Below, piece by piece: positions 1-11,424 of a stretch of 64,000 bases of DNA (position 1 is its first letter; each line of letters opens with the position of its first letter). The notes below the pieces were generated by a model that ran no database searches, was not told the DNA's origin, and was given only the letters and a program-made list of their open reading frames with translations. Both the position numbers and the translations under genes were made by a program. Origin of the DNA: Jeongeupia sp. HS-3 (GTDB taxonomy: Bacteria > Pseudomonadota > Gammaproteobacteria > Burkholderiales > Chitinibacteraceae); contig NZ_AP024094.1 in assembly GCF_015140455.1 (NCBI RefSeq), positions 2,728,001-2,792,000 on the forward strand, given 5' to 3'.

Positions 1-742
1 GCGGATGCAGCACCGACTTGTTGCGGTTCACGTACTCGACGAAACCACTGACACCGCCGGTGTAGTTGAAGTTTTCTTCCTTGCCCTGACGCCGGTCAAG
101 CAGGGTGATGTTCACGCCATTGTTGAGAAACGACAGCTCGCGGATGCGCTTGGCGAGGATCTCGAAATGGAACTCGACCACGCCGAAGGTTTCCTCGGAG
201 GCGAGAAAGTGCACCTCGGTACCGCGCTTGTCGGTTTCGCCAATGATTTTCAGCGGCTCGACGCGATCACCACGGCGGAACTCCATCGAATGCGTCTGAC
301 CGTTGCGACGAATCGTCAGGCGCAACCAGTCGGATAGTGCGTTGACGACCGAGACACCGACGCCATGCAGGCCACCCGAGACCTTGTAGCTGTTCTGGTC
401 GAACTTGCCGCCGGCGTGCAGCTCGGTCATGACGATTTCGGCCGCCGAGCGCTTGAACTCGTCGTCTTCCTTGATCGCGGTCGGAATACCGCGGCCGTTG
501 TCCTCGACCGAGATCGAGTTATCGGCGTGAATCACCACCTTGATGGTGTCGCAATGGCCGGCCAACGCTTCATCGATCGCGTTGTCGAGCACTTCGAACA
601 CCATATGATGCAGGCCGGTGCCGTCCTGGGTATCGCCGATATACATGCCCGGGCGCTTGCGCACCGCATCCAAGCCCTTGAGGATGCGGATGCTGTCCGC
701 GCCGTATTCCTGGCCGTTCTGCTCGTTCGGAAGATCGCTCAT
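1..742 (-). CDS. gyrB: DNA gyrase subunit B, N-terminal part (cut by window edge)
   Basis: This is the ATPase half of gyrase, which introduces negative supercoils. The 247 residues visible ([20 protein letters not shown] at the start) carry the GHKL ATPase motifs: the N box [14 protein letters not shown], the DNGRGIP loop and [13 protein letters not shown]. The C-terminal transducer, TOPRIM and tail lie beyond position 1. It is distinct from the parE gene at 9449. It follows dnaN on the same strand with a hairpin terminator between them, so it probably has its own promoter or depends on read-through. Start is the ATG at 742, the only one matching the family N-terminus. Confidence 0.97.
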   Translation of the reverse strand, partial: MSDLPNEQNGQEYGADSIRILKGLDAVRKRPGMYIGDTQDGTGLHHMVFEVLDNAIDEALAGHCDTIKVVIHADNSISVEDNGRGIPTAIKEDDEFKRSAAEIVMTELHAGGKFDQNSYKVSGGLHGVGVSVVNALSDWLRLTIRRNGQTHSMEFRRGDRVEPLKIIGETDKRGTEVHFLASEETFGVVEFHFEILAKRIRELSFLNNGVNITLLDRRQGKEENFNYTGGVSGFVEYVNRNKSVLHP

Positions 743-767
743 GTCGTCGTCGTGTCTCTTGAAATGC

Positions 768-791
768 AAAAAGGCCAGGTTCGCCCTGGCC
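768..791 (-). terminator. Rho-independent terminator downstream of dnaN
   Basis: Read on the minus strand, a 7 bp stem GGCCAGG/CCTGGCC with a GCGAA loop is followed by five T residues. It lies 18 nt after the dnaN stop and only 26 nt before the gyrB start, so it would partly uncouple gyrB from dnaA-dnaN. Confidence 0.8.
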
Positions 792-808
792 TGGCGTCAT
801 GCTGCGCG

Positions 809-1915
809 TTAAATCCGCATCGGCATGACGATGTACTTGAAGTGCTCGTTGTCCGGAATCGTCACCAGTACCGACGAATTCACGTCACCGAAGCTGAAGT
901 GCAGCGCGTCGGCCGACAGATTGGTCAGCACGTCCAGCAGGTACTGGATGTTGAAACCGATATCCAGCGGCGCGCCCTGATAGGCGACCTCGACTTCTTC
1001 CTGCGCTTCTTCCTGTTCGTTGTTGTTGCAGAGGATCTTCAACAGACCCTCGGTCAACACCAGACGCACGCCGCGGAACTTCTCGTTCGACAGAATCGCC
1101 GCGCGTTGCAAGGAGGACAGCAGGGACGCACGGTCGATCGTCAGCAGCTTGTCGTTGTTCTGCGGAATCACCCGGTTGTAATCGGGGAACTTGCCGTCGA
1201 CCACCTTCGAGTGGATGACGATATTGCCGAAGCTGAACTTGACCTGGTTGCCGGCGATGTCGATGGCGACTTCGTCGTCGACGTCGGCCAGCAGCTTGTA
1301 CAGTTCAAGGATGGTCTTGCGCGGCAGGATTACTTCGTTCTTGTCGAAGCTGGCGCTCAATTCGGTCGAGGCAAAGCCCAGGCGATGGCCGTCGGTGGCG
1401 ACCAGCTTCAGGTGGCTGCCTTCGGTAACCACGAACAGGCCGTTCAGGTAGTAACGGATGTCCTGATGCGCCATCGCATATTGAACACGGCCAAGCAGCG
1501 CCTTGAGCTGACCCTGCGGCATGCGCAAAGTTGCCTTGAGATTGGTATCCACCGCCAGCGTCGGGAAATCGGCGGCGGGCAGCGTTTGCAGCTGAAAGCG
1601 GCTCTTGCCGGCCTTCAGCGTCAGGCGACCGTCGGCCTCTTCAAGGCTGATCACGGTTTTATCCGGGATCGCGCGCAGGATGTCGGAGAACTTTTTGGCC
1701 GAAACGGTGATCGCAAAATCGTCGCCCGAAAAGCCTTCGCTCTGACGACTTTCGATCTGGATTTCCAGGTCGGTGCCGGTGAACGACAGCGCATCACCGG
1801 CCTTGCGGATCAGCACATTCGACAGAATCGGCAGCGTGTGACGGCGCTCAACGATCCCGGTGACCGTAGCCAGCGGTTTGAGCAGCGCATCGCGTTCAGC
1901 TTGCAACAGTTGCAT
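809..1915 (-). CDS. dnaN: DNA polymerase III beta subunit (sliding clamp)
   Basis: The beta clamp encircles DNA and tethers Pol III, MutS, Hda and other partners. The 368 aa length is normal for the family. The N-terminus MQLLQAERDALLKPLATVTG, the segment VERRHTLPILSNVLI and the C-terminus FKYIVMPMRI, with its conserved MPMR end, are diagnostic. It follows dnaA on the same strand with a 93 nt gap without a DnaA box. Start is the ATG at 1915. Confidence 0.98.
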   Translation of the reverse strand: MQLLQAERDALLKPLATVTGIVERRHTLPILSNVLIRKAGDALSFTGTDLEIQIESRQSEGFSGDDFAITVSAKKFSDILRAIPDKTVISLEEADGRLTLKAGKSRFQLQTLPAADFPTLAVDTNLKATLRMPQGQLKALLGRVQYAMAHQDIRYYLNGLFVVTEGSHLKLVATDGHRLGFASTELSASFDKNEVILPRKTILELYKLLADVDDEVAIDIAGNQVKFSFGNIVIHSKVVDGKFPDYNRVIPQNNDKLLTIDRASLLSSLQRAAILSNEKFRGVRLVLTEGLLKILCNNNEQEEAQEEVEVAYQGAPLDIGFNIQYLLDVLTNLSADALHFSFGDVNSSVLVTIPDNEHFKYIVMPMRI

Positions 1916-2008
1916 GACATCCCATCCGCGAGAAAATTGTTAGAAGTGGAACCGCCGAATTTTACCTTAAATCAGCGCCCGCCGATGCCCGGCCGTATTG
2001 GCAAGGCA

Positions 2009-3406
2009 TCAGCTACGCAGCATTTGCAGCAGCACCCCGTACTGGTGCCCCAGCTCCAGGTCTTTCTGGCGCAAATCATCCACGGTGCGGCAGGCATGCA
2101 GCACCGTGGTGTGGTCGCGACCGCCAAAGGCATCGCCGATCGCCGGCAGGCTCATCTGCGTCAGCTCCTTGGTCAGCGTCATCGCGATCTGCCGCGGCCG
2201 GGCGATATCGCGCGTGCGCTTCTTGCTGTGCATGTCGGCGACCTTGATCTTGTAGAAATCGGCGACGGTTTTCTGGATGTTCTCGACCGAGATCATCCGG
2301 TTGCCGGCGGCGAGAATGTCCTTGAGCGCTTCCTTGGCGGCTTCGAGCGTCAGCGGCTGGTTGGTGAAGCGCGAATACGCCAGCACCCGTTTCAGCGCGC
2401 CTTCGAGCTCGCGCACGTTGCTGCGGATATTCTTGGCAACAAAAAACGCCACGGTCGAATCGAGCTTGAAGTTTTCGCGCTCGGCCTTCTTCATCAGGAT
2501 CGCCACGCGCATCTCCAGCTCCGGCGGCTCGATCGCCACCGTCAGCCCCCAGGAGAAACGCGAGGTCAGCCGCTCCTGCAGGCCTTCGATCTCGCGCGGA
2601 ATCCGGTCGGAGGTGAGGATGATCTGCTTGTGGCCTTCGACCAGCGCATTGAACAGGTAGAAGAATTCTTCCTGGGTTTTGTCCTTGCCAACGAAGAACT
2701 GGATGTCGTCGATCAGCAGCAGATCAAGCGAATGGTAGTAGCGCTTGAACTCGTCGAACGCCTTGTGCTGGTAGGCCTTGACCACGTCGGTCACATACTT
2801 TTCAGCGTGGATGTAGCGGATTTTCGCCGCCGGATTACGCTGATGCACCAGATTACCGATCGACTGGATCAAGTGAGTCTTACCGAGGCCGACACCGCCG
2901 TACACGAACAGCGGGTTGTAGCTCTCGCCCGGATGCTCGGCCACCTGTTGCGCCGCGGCGCGGGCCAGCTGGTTGGCCTTACCGGTGACCAGGGTCTCGA
3001 AGGTGAAATTCGGATTGAGCCGGGTGGTTTCGTGGTTGGCCGCAGCGGCGGCGATCACCGGCTTGGCGAGCACCGGCGCAGGGTTGGCCGGGTTGCTGCT
3101 GGCGCGGCGCGGCACTGCCGGGCTGGCGGCGGCAGCCGGCGGCGCGGCGCGGCGCGCGGCGCTGCCCACTTTGAGTGAGATCGCCGGAGCTTCGCCGCCG
3201 CAGAAATTGGCGGCCGCCTCTTCGATCAGACCAAGAAAACGGTCGCGGATGAATTGCAGGAAAATCTGATTCGGTACGATCAGATTGAGCGCATCGTCAT
3301 TAGGCTCGGCCACAAGCGGGCGAATCCAGATACGGAACTGGTCGGCGCCAAGGCGGCCCTCAAGTTCCGTAAGGCAGTGGGCCCAGCAATTTTCGAGCGC
3401 GGACAT
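2009..3406 (-). CDS. dnaA: Chromosomal replication initiator DnaA
   Basis: DnaA binds DnaA boxes, forms an ATP-dependent filament and melts the origin. Domain I is the N-terminal segment [20 protein letters not shown]. Domain II is a long Ala/Pro linker. Domain III carries Walker A ([10 protein letters not shown]) and Walker B ([10 protein letters not shown]). Domain IV ends with the DNA-recognition signature [13 protein letters not shown] chose the ATG at 3406 (465 aa) because the protein then begins with the conserved MSALENCW; upstream in-frame starts at 3412 and 3436 would add 2 or 10 residues. One consensus DnaA box lies upstream at 3534, consistent with autoregulation. Divergent from rpmH. 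Confidence 0.97.
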   Translation of the reverse strand: MSALENCWAHCLTELEGRLGADQFRIWIRPLVAEPNDDALNLIVPNQIFLQFIRDRFLGLIEEAAANFCGGEAPAISLKVGSAARRAAPPAAAASPAVPRRASSNPANPAPVLAKPVIAAAAANHETTRLNPNFTFETLVTGKANQLARAAAQQVAEHPGESYNPLFVYGGVGLGKTHLIQSIGNLVHQRNPAAKIRYIHAEKYVTDVVKAYQHKAFDEFKRYYHSLDLLLIDDIQFFVGKDKTQEEFFYLFNALVEGHKQIILTSDRIPREIEGLQERLTSRFSWGLTVAIEPPELEMRVAILMKKAERENFKLDSTVAFFVAKNIRSNVRELEGALKRVLAYSRFTNQPLTLEAAKEALKDILAAGNRMISVENIQKTVADFYKIKVADMHSKKRTRDIARPRQIAMTLTKELTQMSLPAIGDAFGGRDHTTVLHACRTVDDLRQKDLELGHQYGVLLQMLRS

Positions 3407-3533
3407 AGGCATGGCCAGCTTCAACGACAATAGCAATGCATACCGGAACGGTTGGGCTCAGGCGTGCGTGCCGGCGTGAAGCCGATGGCGGGATGGTGGT
3501 GGAATGGCTGAATTCTACTCGCTACCGACAAAG

Positions 3534-3542
3534 TTATCCACA
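3534..3542 (+). promoter_or_regulatory. Consensus DnaA box in the dnaA-rpmH intergenic region
   Basis: TTATCCACA matches the consensus exactly. It is the only clear DnaA box in the 244 nt between dnaA and rpmH, which is not notably AT-rich. It fits dnaA autoregulation better than a full origin. Confidence 0.7.
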
Positions 3543-3572
3543 GGCACACCAAGCACACGCCCGATAAAAGGG

Positions 3573-3601
3573 TTGACAAACACTTCGCATTATTGTGGAA
3601 T
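3573..3601 (+). promoter_or_regulatory. Probable sigma-70 promoter of rpmH-rnpA-yidD-yidC
   Basis: A perfect -35 TTGACA at 3573-3578 is followed after 17 nt by TGGAAT at 3596-3601, a 4/6 match to the -10. It lies 50 nt before the rpmH start, as expected for the strong ribosomal-protein promoter of this operon. Confidence 0.6.
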
Positions 3602-3650
3602 CAATGGTTTACTATCGATTTTGCCTGCTCAGGAATAGGAATTCTAAGTC

Positions 3651-3785
3651 ATGAAACGTACTTTCCAGCCGTCTACTATCCGTCGCAAGCGCACTCACGG
3701 TTTCCGTGCCCGCATGAAGACCGTCGGTGGTCGCAATGTGATCGCAGCGCGCCGTTCCAAAGGCCGCGCCGTTCTGTCGGCCTAA
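3651..3785 (+). CDS. rpmH: 50S ribosomal protein L34
   Basis: L34 is a small basic protein of the large ribosomal subunit. The 44 aa reading frame starts [19 protein letters not shown] and ends GRAVLSA, which is the family sequence at its usual length. It heads the conserved rpmH-rnpA-yidD-yidC operon and is transcribed away from dnaA. Confidence 0.98.
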   Translation: MKRTFQPSTIRRKRTHGFRARMKTVGGRNVIAARRSKGRAVLSA

Positions 3786-3804
3786 TCAGGTCAGGAGCGC
3801 CGGC

Positions 3805-4176
3805 ATGGCGCCCGCTCTTCGCTATGGCTTCCCGCGGGTACTGCGCCTGCTGAAAACGGATGATTACTCATCCGTTTTTAGTTTGCGCTCGTCGTCCAGC
3901 AACGAGTTCTTTCAGGTGCTCGCGCGCCCGAACGGCTTGCCGCATGGCCGCATCGGCCTCGTTGTCGGCAAAAAGACCCACAAGCGCGCGGTGGTTCGCA
4001 ACTACATCCGCCGCAGTGCCCGTGAGGTTTTTCGCCTGAACGCCGCCGAATTTTCCGGACTTGATCTGGTGGTTCGCTCGCGCCGTGCGTTTGACCGCAA
4101 GGAAGGCGAGGCCGCGCGACGTGCGTTGCTGAGCCTTTTTCGCAAGCAACGTGCCCGTCACGCTCCGGCAGGATGA
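3805..4176 (+). CDS. rnpA: Ribonuclease P protein component
   Basis: The protein cofactor of RNase P helps the RNA subunit mature tRNA 5' ends. The 123 aa product has the early [17 protein letters not shown] region that binds the pre-tRNA leader and the RNR-type basic helix [18 protein letters not shown]. An AGGAG ribosome-binding site precedes the ATG at 3805. The stop overlaps the yidD start by four bases. Confidence 0.96.
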   Translation: MAPALRYGFPRVLRLLKTDDYSSVFSLRSSSSNEFFQVLARPNGLPHGRIGLVVGKKTHKRAVVRNYIRRSAREVFRLNAAEFSGLDLVVRSRRAFDRKEGEAARRALLSLFRKQRARHAPAG

Positions 4177-4397
4177 TGGCGCGTTTGCTCACGGCACTTG
4201 CAATCGGCTTCGTCCGGTTCTACCAACTGTGCATCAGCCCCTTCATTGGTCCGCGCTGCCGTTACACACCGACATGTTCACACTACGCCATCGAGGCAAT
4301 TGTTAAACATGGCGTCTTTCACGGCGGGTGGCTTACAATTCGCCGGATTTGCCGCTGCCATCCTTGGGGCGGCTGTGGTCACGACCCCGTCCCCTGA
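4173..4397 (+). CDS. yidD: Membrane protein insertion efficiency factor YidD
   Basis: YidD is a small membrane-associated protein linked to YidC-dependent insertion. The 74 aa product contains the family core [20 protein letters not shown] and the Cys-rich end [15 protein letters not shown]. It overlaps the end of rnpA, implying translational coupling, and is followed 15 nt later by yidC. A second ATG immediately downstream is an equally possible start. Confidence 0.95.
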   Translation: MMARLLTALAIGFVRFYQLCISPFIGPRCRYTPTCSHYAIEAIVKHGVFHGGWLTIRRICRCHPWGGCGHDPVP

Positions 4398-4412
4398 CTT
4401 TCCGAGTACACG

Positions 4413-6062
4413 ATGGACACTAAAAGACTGATTCTTTTCATCGCGGTCTCGTTCGGCATCCTCTTCTTCTGGCAGAAGTGGATGGAGAAACGATATCCGC
4501 ATCTGAACACGCCGCCCGCAGCCACGGCTTCGGCGACCGCCACGGCCGCGCCTGCGGCCACCGCTGCGGCCGAAACCGGCAAGCTCGCCAATGGTGCGCG
4601 GATCACGGTGAAAACCGACCTGCTGACCGCGCAAATCGACACCAATGGTGCCGATCTGCGCAAGGTGGAGCTGAACAAGTACGGTGCTACCAACGATCCG
4701 TCCAAGCCCTTTGCACTGCTCGAAGATGACGGCGCGCACACCTATGTGGCGCAAACCGGCCTGATCGGTGACGGCCTGCCGACGCACAAGAGCGTGTTCA
4801 CTTCGGCGCAAAACAGCTACGTGCTGGCCGAAGGTCAGGACAAGGTCGACGTGCGCCTCGAGGCTCCCGGTCCGGAAGGCGTCAAGATCGCCAAGATCTA
4901 CACCTTCAAGCGCGGCTCCTACACCGTCGACGTCACCTATGAACTGGTGAACGGCAGCGCCAAGCCGCTGAGCGCGCAGGCCTACTATCGTCTGCTGCGT
5001 GACGGCAAATCGCCGGAAGGCACCAGCACCGGCATGTTCGGCACGCACACCTTTACCGGTCCGGCCGTTTATACCGACGCCGGCAAGTTCCAGAAGATCG
5101 ATTTCGCCAAGCTCGACAAGGGCGAAGCGGATTACCAGAAGTCGGCCAAGGACGGCTGGGTTGCAATGGTGCAGCATTACTTCACCAGCGCCTGGATTGC
5201 CTCGCCGACCGGCCAGCCGTCGATCTGCGGCGAGACCGCCTGCAGCTACGAGCTCAAGGCAGTGCCGGGTGGTCTGTACTCGGCCGGCGTCGTTGCGACG
5301 CTGCCGCAGATCGCGCCGGGTGCCAAGCTCGACAAGACCGTGCAACTGTTCGTCGGCCCGCAGGAAACCCGCGTGCTTGACCACGTCGCACCGGGCTTCG
5401 ATCTGGTCAAGGATTACGGCATCTTCACGATCTTCGCCAAGCCGCTGTTCTGGGTGCTCGACCAGATTCACAAGGTCGTCGGCAACTGGGGCTGGGCCAT
5501 CATCCTGCTGACCATCCTGATCAAGGCGCTGTTCTACCCGCTTGCGGCGACCAGCTACCGTTCGATGGCGAAGATGCGCAAGCTCGCACCGCGCATGGAG
5601 CAGCTGAAGGAGCGTCACGGCGACGACAAGATGAAGTTCCAGCAGGCCGTGATGGAGATGTACAAGACCGAGAAGGTCAATCCGCTCGGCGGCTGCCTGC
5701 CGATGCTGGTGCAGATCCCGGTGTTCATCGCGCTGTACTGGGCACTGATCGCCGCGGTTGAATTGCGCCAGGCACCATGGGCGCTGTGGATCCACGACCT
5801 GTCGGCCAAGGATCCGTACTTCGTGCTGCCCATCCTGATGGCGGTGACGATGTTCATCCAGCAGCAGCTGAGCCCGCCGCCGCCGGATCCGATGCAGGCG
5901 AAGATGATGAAGATCATGCCGCTGGTATTCAGCGTGTTCTTCCTGTTCTTCCCGGCCGGTCTGGTGCTGTACTACGTGGTCAACAACCTGCTGTCGATCG
6001 CACAGCAGTGGTACATCACCCGCAAGGTCGAGAACGAAGGCAAACTCGCGAAAAATTCGTGA
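4413..6062 (+). CDS. yidC: Membrane protein insertase YidC
   Basis: YidC inserts and folds inner-membrane proteins, alone or with SecYEG. At 549 aa it is the Gram-negative form: one N-terminal membrane helix (LILFIAVSFGILFFWQ), an Ala/Thr-rich linker, a large periplasmic beta-domain (about residues 55-340) and five C-terminal membrane segments, including the substrate-groove region with LGGCLPMLVQIPVFIALYWAL. The gene ends at a strong hairpin terminator, closing the operon. Confidence 0.97.
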   Translation: MDTKRLILFIAVSFGILFFWQKWMEKRYPHLNTPPAATASATATAAPAATAAAETGKLANGARITVKTDLLTAQIDTNGADLRKVELNKYGATNDPSKPFALLEDDGAHTYVAQTGLIGDGLPTHKSVFTSAQNSYVLAEGQDKVDVRLEAPGPEGVKIAKIYTFKRGSYTVDVTYELVNGSAKPLSAQAYYRLLRDGKSPEGTSTGMFGTHTFTGPAVYTDAGKFQKIDFAKLDKGEADYQKSAKDGWVAMVQHYFTSAWIASPTGQPSICGETACSYELKAVPGGLYSAGVVATLPQIAPGAKLDKTVQLFVGPQETRVLDHVAPGFDLVKDYGIFTIFAKPLFWVLDQIHKVVGNWGWAIILLTILIKALFYPLAATSYRSMAKMRKLAPRMEQLKERHGDDKMKFQQAVMEMYKTEKVNPLGGCLPMLVQIPVFIALYWALIAAVELRQAPWALWIHDLSAKDPYFVLPILMAVTMFIQQQLSPPPPDPMQAKMMKIMPLVFSVFFLFFPAGLVLYYVVNNLLSIAQQWYITRKVENEGKLAKNS

Positions 6063-6079
6063 CCGTCTTCGTTACCGAT

Positions 6080-6109
6080 AAAAAAGCCGCCCAACCGGGC
6101 GGCTTTTTT
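6080..6109. terminator. Bidirectional terminator after yidC
   Basis: A GC stem GCCGCCC/GGGCGGC with an AACC loop is flanked by an A-run on the left and a T-run on the right. It can end yidC transcription and, on the other strand, that of the convergent HAD phosphatase gene. Confidence 0.9.
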
Positions 6110-6136
6110 CATGCGCGGGATATGTCCGGAAGGTAC

Positions 6137-6778
6137 TCAGCCCAAGGTCAGGGTCAGGCCGTTTTCATCCTGCTGCAGCAAAACACCACTGAAATCGTCG
6201 ATCCGGCCGATCACGCCGGGCTGCATGGCCACATGGTGACCAACAATGACCACGCGGCAACCGGCCGCCAGTGCCGAGGCCACGCCGGCGGCGGCATCCT
6301 CGAAGACGATGCAATCCTGTGGCGCGATCCCCAGCGCCCTAGCGGCGGTCAGATAGGGCTCGGGCGACGGTTTGCCCTGACTCACATCCTCGGCCACCAC
6401 CGCAACGGCAGGCCACGGCAGGCCGCCAAGCCTGAAGCGTGTCACCGCGACTTCACGACTCGCCGATGTCACCAGCGCCCAGCGCTCGGGCGGCAACGAC
6501 GCCAGCAGCGCGGCGACGCCCGGACGCACGATGGCTTCACCGGCGTACTCGATCTCGAAGCCGTCGAGTATTGCCGTTTCGGTCGCTACATCCAGATGCG
6601 GCGCCACCCGCGCCAGCACGTACTCGGAGGTGCAGCCGTGGCAAATGTCGATCACGCTTTGCGGATCAATCCCGTGTGTTTTGCTCCAGCGGGTCCAGCC
6701 TTTTTCCACCCCTGGCGTCGAATCAACCAAGGTACCGTCCATATCCAGCAGCAAGGCTTTGGTGCTGTAACGATTCAT
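6137..6778 (-). CDS. HAD-superfamily phosphatase (sugar-phosphatase type)
   Basis: A 213 aa haloacid-dehalogenase-like hydrolase. Motif I is LLLDMDGTLVDST with the nucleophilic Asp, motif II is the Ser in ALVTSAS, motif III includes GKPSPEPYL, and motif IV is CIVFEDAAAGVASALAAG. The helical cap between motifs I and II makes it a subfamily IA member resembling E. coli YfbT/YniC sugar phosphatases or 2-deoxyglucose-6-phosphatase. The substrate cannot be read from sequence. It stands alone between the yidC terminator and the divergent AraC regulator. Confidence 0.88.
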   Translation of the reverse strand: MNRYSTKALLLDMDGTLVDSTPGVEKGWTRWSKTHGIDPQSVIDICHGCTSEYVLARVAPHLDVATETAILDGFEIEYAGEAIVRPGVAALLASLPPERWALVTSASREVAVTRFRLGGLPWPAVAVVAEDVSQGKPSPEPYLTAARALGIAPQDCIVFEDAAAGVASALAAGCRVVIVGHHVAMQPGVIGRIDDFSGVLLQQDENGLTLTLG

Positions 6779-6960
6779 TTGCAGTCTCCGGCGTTGATGA
6801 CGAACCTGCCAGCAGCTTGCTGCGCGTCGCTGATCGGGACTCGCGGCAGCTCATGGATAGGTTCTAACACCAGCAGCATATCGCCGTCTGTGCGTTTGCA
6901 CTTCGCCAGCCGGCGCAGCTTTCTCTACAATCAGCTCATTGAATCTGTAAATTTTAGCTC

Positions 6961-7869
6961 ATGCTGATACGCGAGCATCTGGACTACCGGAACGACGCAC
7001 ACTGGCGTTTCGAGTATCTCGACGTCAAACAGGTGCCGTTCCAGTGGCATTATCATCCCGAGTTCGAACTGACGCTGACGCGCAACGCCAGCGGCATCCG
7101 TTATATCGGCAACGATGTCGATTGCTTCGGCGACCTCGATCTGGCCTTGATTGCCCCGAACCAGCCGCACACCTGGCACGCCGAAAGCCGCGACGACGGA
7201 CTTCATCACGAGGTTCAGGTCATCCAGTTCACCGCCGACTGGCTGAACAGCCTCACCGCGCTCTTGCCCGAGCTATCGGCACTGCAACGCTGGCTCGCCG
7301 GCATTGGCGCCGGCATCGTGTTTGGCCAGCGTAGCGCGCAAAGGGCAGCACCATTGTTCGATGCACTGCGCATCGCCGATGGGTCCGCGCGTTTCACCGC
7401 ACTGCTGGCGCTGCTGGACGTCGTCATCGCGGCTAGCGACATTCGGCGTATCGGTGCGGCAATCGCGCCGCCGCAGGACGACGCACGCTTTGCCGCCGCA
7501 CTCAACTACCTGTATCAGCACTACCGCGAACCGGTGCGACTGGCCGAGATGGCGCGGATCGCGAATACCAGCACCGCGACGCTGAAGCGGCTGTTCGCGC
7601 GGCAACCGCTCGGCAGCGTCAGCGCCTATCTGGCCGAATTGCGCATCGGCCACGCCTGCGATTTGCTCATCAACAGCCGCGTGCCCGTCGAGATCGTCGC
7701 ACAGCAAAGCGGCTTTCCCAGCCCGGCGCAGTTCTACCGGCTGTTCGTGCGCCACAAGGCAACGACGCCAGCGGCATTTCGTCGCAGCTACCATCTGCGC
7801 GGCGGCGCCACGCCCGCCGCCAGCCCGTATCATGACGCCGCCACCACCACCGTGAAACCGATCCCATGA
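6961..7869 (+). CDS. AraC-family transcriptional regulator
   Basis: A 302 aa regulator with an N-terminal cupin-like sensor domain ([11 protein letters not shown] early, [10 protein letters not shown] about residue 70) and a C-terminal double helix-turn-helix (from about residue 190: [21 protein letters not shown], then [24 protein letters not shown]). The ligand is unknown. Its last four bases, ATGA, contain the start codon of mnmE, so a regulator and a tRNA-modification GTPase are translationally coupled. The divergent neighbour is the HAD phosphatase, a candidate target. Confidence 0.88.
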   Translation: MLIREHLDYRNDAHWRFEYLDVKQVPFQWHYHPEFELTLTRNASGIRYIGNDVDCFGDLDLALIAPNQPHTWHAESRDDGLHHEVQVIQFTADWLNSLTALLPELSALQRWLAGIGAGIVFGQRSAQRAAPLFDALRIADGSARFTALLALLDVVIAASDIRRIGAAIAPPQDDARFAAALNYLYQHYREPVRLAEMARIANTSTATLKRLFARQPLGSVSAYLAELRIGHACDLLINSRVPVEIVAQQSGFPSPAQFYRLFVRHKATTPAAFRRSYHLRGGATPAASPYHDAATTTVKPIP

Positions 7870-9203
7870 CGCCATCCTCCTCCGAACTGATCGCCGCCGT
7901 CGCCACCGCCCCCGGGCGCGGCGGTGTCGGCGTGATCCGCCTGTCCGGCCCCGGCCTCGTTGCACTGACGCAAGCGCTGATCGGCCGCGAGCTCACCGCC
8001 CGGCACGCGCATTTCGCCCGCTTCAAGGCAAGCGACGGCAGCGTGATCGACGAGGGCATTGCGCTGTGGTTTCCGGGGCCGAACTCGTTTACCGGCGAGG
8101 ATGTGCTCGAGCTGCAAGGCCACGGCGGCCCGGTGGTGCTGCAGATGCTCTTGAGCCGTTGCGCCGAACTCGGCGCGCGCCATGCCGAGGCGGGCGAGTT
8201 CAGCAAGCGCGCGTTTCTGAACGGCAAGCTCGATCTGGCGCAGGCCGAGGCCGTCGCCGACCTGATCGACGCGCAATCGGAAGCCGCCGCGCGTTCGGCG
8301 CTCAAATCACTGGATGGCGCGTTTTCGCGCGAAGTCCATTCCCTGGTCGATCAGCTGATCACCCTGCGCATGCTGGTCGAGGCAACGCTGGACTTCCCCG
8401 AGGAAGACATCGACTTTCTCGAAGCCGCCAATGCACGCGGCAAGCTCGCCGGCATCGCCGCGCAACTGCAGGCGGTGCTGGCGACCGCGACCCAGGGCAA
8501 GCTGCTGCGCGAAGGCGCACACATCGTGCTGATCGGCCAGCCCAATGTCGGCAAATCCAGCCTGATGAACGCGCTGGCCGGCGAGGATGTCGCCATCGTC
8601 ACCGAGATCGCCGGCACCACCCGCGATACCGTGCGCGAACTGATCCAGCTCGACGGCGTGCCGGTGCACATCATCGATACCGCCGGGCTGCGCGAGACCG
8701 ACGATGTGGTCGAGAAAATCGGCATCGAGCGAACCTGGACGGCGATCGCACGCGCCGATCTGGCGCTCTTGCTGCTCGACAGCCGCGACGGCATCACCGG
8801 CCACGATAGAGCGATTCTGGATCGCCTGCCCGCCACGCTGCCGGTACTGCGGGTGTTCAACAAGATCGACCTAACCGGAGAAATCGCCGTGCAGCCCGGC
8901 AACAACGACATCCGCGTCTCGGCCAAGGCCGGGCTGGGGCTTGCAACGCTGCGGCAGCAGCTGCTTGAGCGCGTTGGCTGGCATGGCGAAACCGAGGCGG
9001 TGTTCATCGCCCGCGAGCGCCATCTTGATGCGATCCGTCGCGCCCAGGATCACCTGGGCAGCGCCGATGCCGCCTACCTGCAAATCGAGCTGTTCGCCGA
9101 GGAATTGCGGCTGGCGCAAAACGCCTTGAACGAGATCACCGGCGCGTTCACGTCCGACGATCTTTTGGGTGTCATTTTCAGCCGATTTTGTATCGGAAAA
9201 TGA
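7866..9203 (+). CDS. mnmE: tRNA uridine-5-carboxymethylaminomethyl modification GTPase
   Basis: MnmE works with MnmG to modify U34 of several tRNAs. The 445 aa protein has the N-terminal formyl-THF-binding domain ([17 protein letters not shown]), a helical domain, an inserted G domain (G1 [10 protein letters not shown]2 GTTRDT, G3 DTAGLR, G4 NKID) and the catalytic C-terminal CIGK ending at the stop. mnmE often follows yidC; here a HAD gene and an AraC gene sit between. MnmG is not in the window. Confidence 0.97.
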   Translation: MTPSSSELIAAVATAPGRGGVGVIRLSGPGLVALTQALIGRELTARHAHFARFKASDGSVIDEGIALWFPGPNSFTGEDVLELQGHGGPVVLQMLLSRCAELGARHAEAGEFSKRAFLNGKLDLAQAEAVADLIDAQSEAAARSALKSLDGAFSREVHSLVDQLITLRMLVEATLDFPEEDIDFLEAANARGKLAGIAAQLQAVLATATQGKLLREGAHIVLIGQPNVGKSSLMNALAGEDVAIVTEIAGTTRDTVRELIQLDGVPVHIIDTAGLRETDDVVEKIGIERTWTAIARADLALLLLDSRDGITGHDRAILDRLPATLPVLRVFNKIDLTGEIAVQPGNNDIRVSAKAGLGLATLRQQLLERVGWHGETEAVFIARERHLDAIRRAQDHLGSADAAYLQIELFAEELRLAQNALNEITGAFTSDDLLGVIFSRFCIGK

Positions 9204-9432
9204 GTACAAATGGCGTCACAATGCAGACAATTAACCGCTCATCGCTGATCATTAACCGATTTTATCAACGTAAACCCATTATGAATTTTAACCGACGTTA
9301 GCGATATATCGATCAAAATCGCCAAACGGCACTGAAACACGAGCGGCACCATTTCAGCCTGGAATGAATCGCGGCGCCTATAAAAACTGCCTTCTGCTAT
9401 CCCCCCCGGCTTGCTAGACTCGCCGCATCCAA

Positions 9433-9448
9433 TGTTTCACGTGAAACC
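9433..9448. other. parS centromere-like site 1 (15/16 match)
   Basis: TGTTTCACGTGAAACC differs from the consensus TGTTTCACGTGAAACA only in the last base. It ends directly at the parE ATG and so replaces the normal ribosome-binding-site region. The AT-rich DNA before it (9204-9432) holds no gene. Confidence 0.88.
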
Positions 9449-11422
<1,974 letters not shown>

Positions 11423-11424
11423 CC

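Noticed and set aside
365-3178. 937 aa open frame on the plus strand over dnaA, dnaN and gyrB
   Set aside because: It is an antisense shadow of GC-rich genes with His/Gln/Arg-rich repetitive composition and no recognisable domains.
3437-3650. oriC in the dnaA-rpmH gap
   Set aside because: Only one consensus DnaA box and no AT-rich unwinding tract is seen; kept as dnaA regulatory DNA but not excluded as part of the origin.
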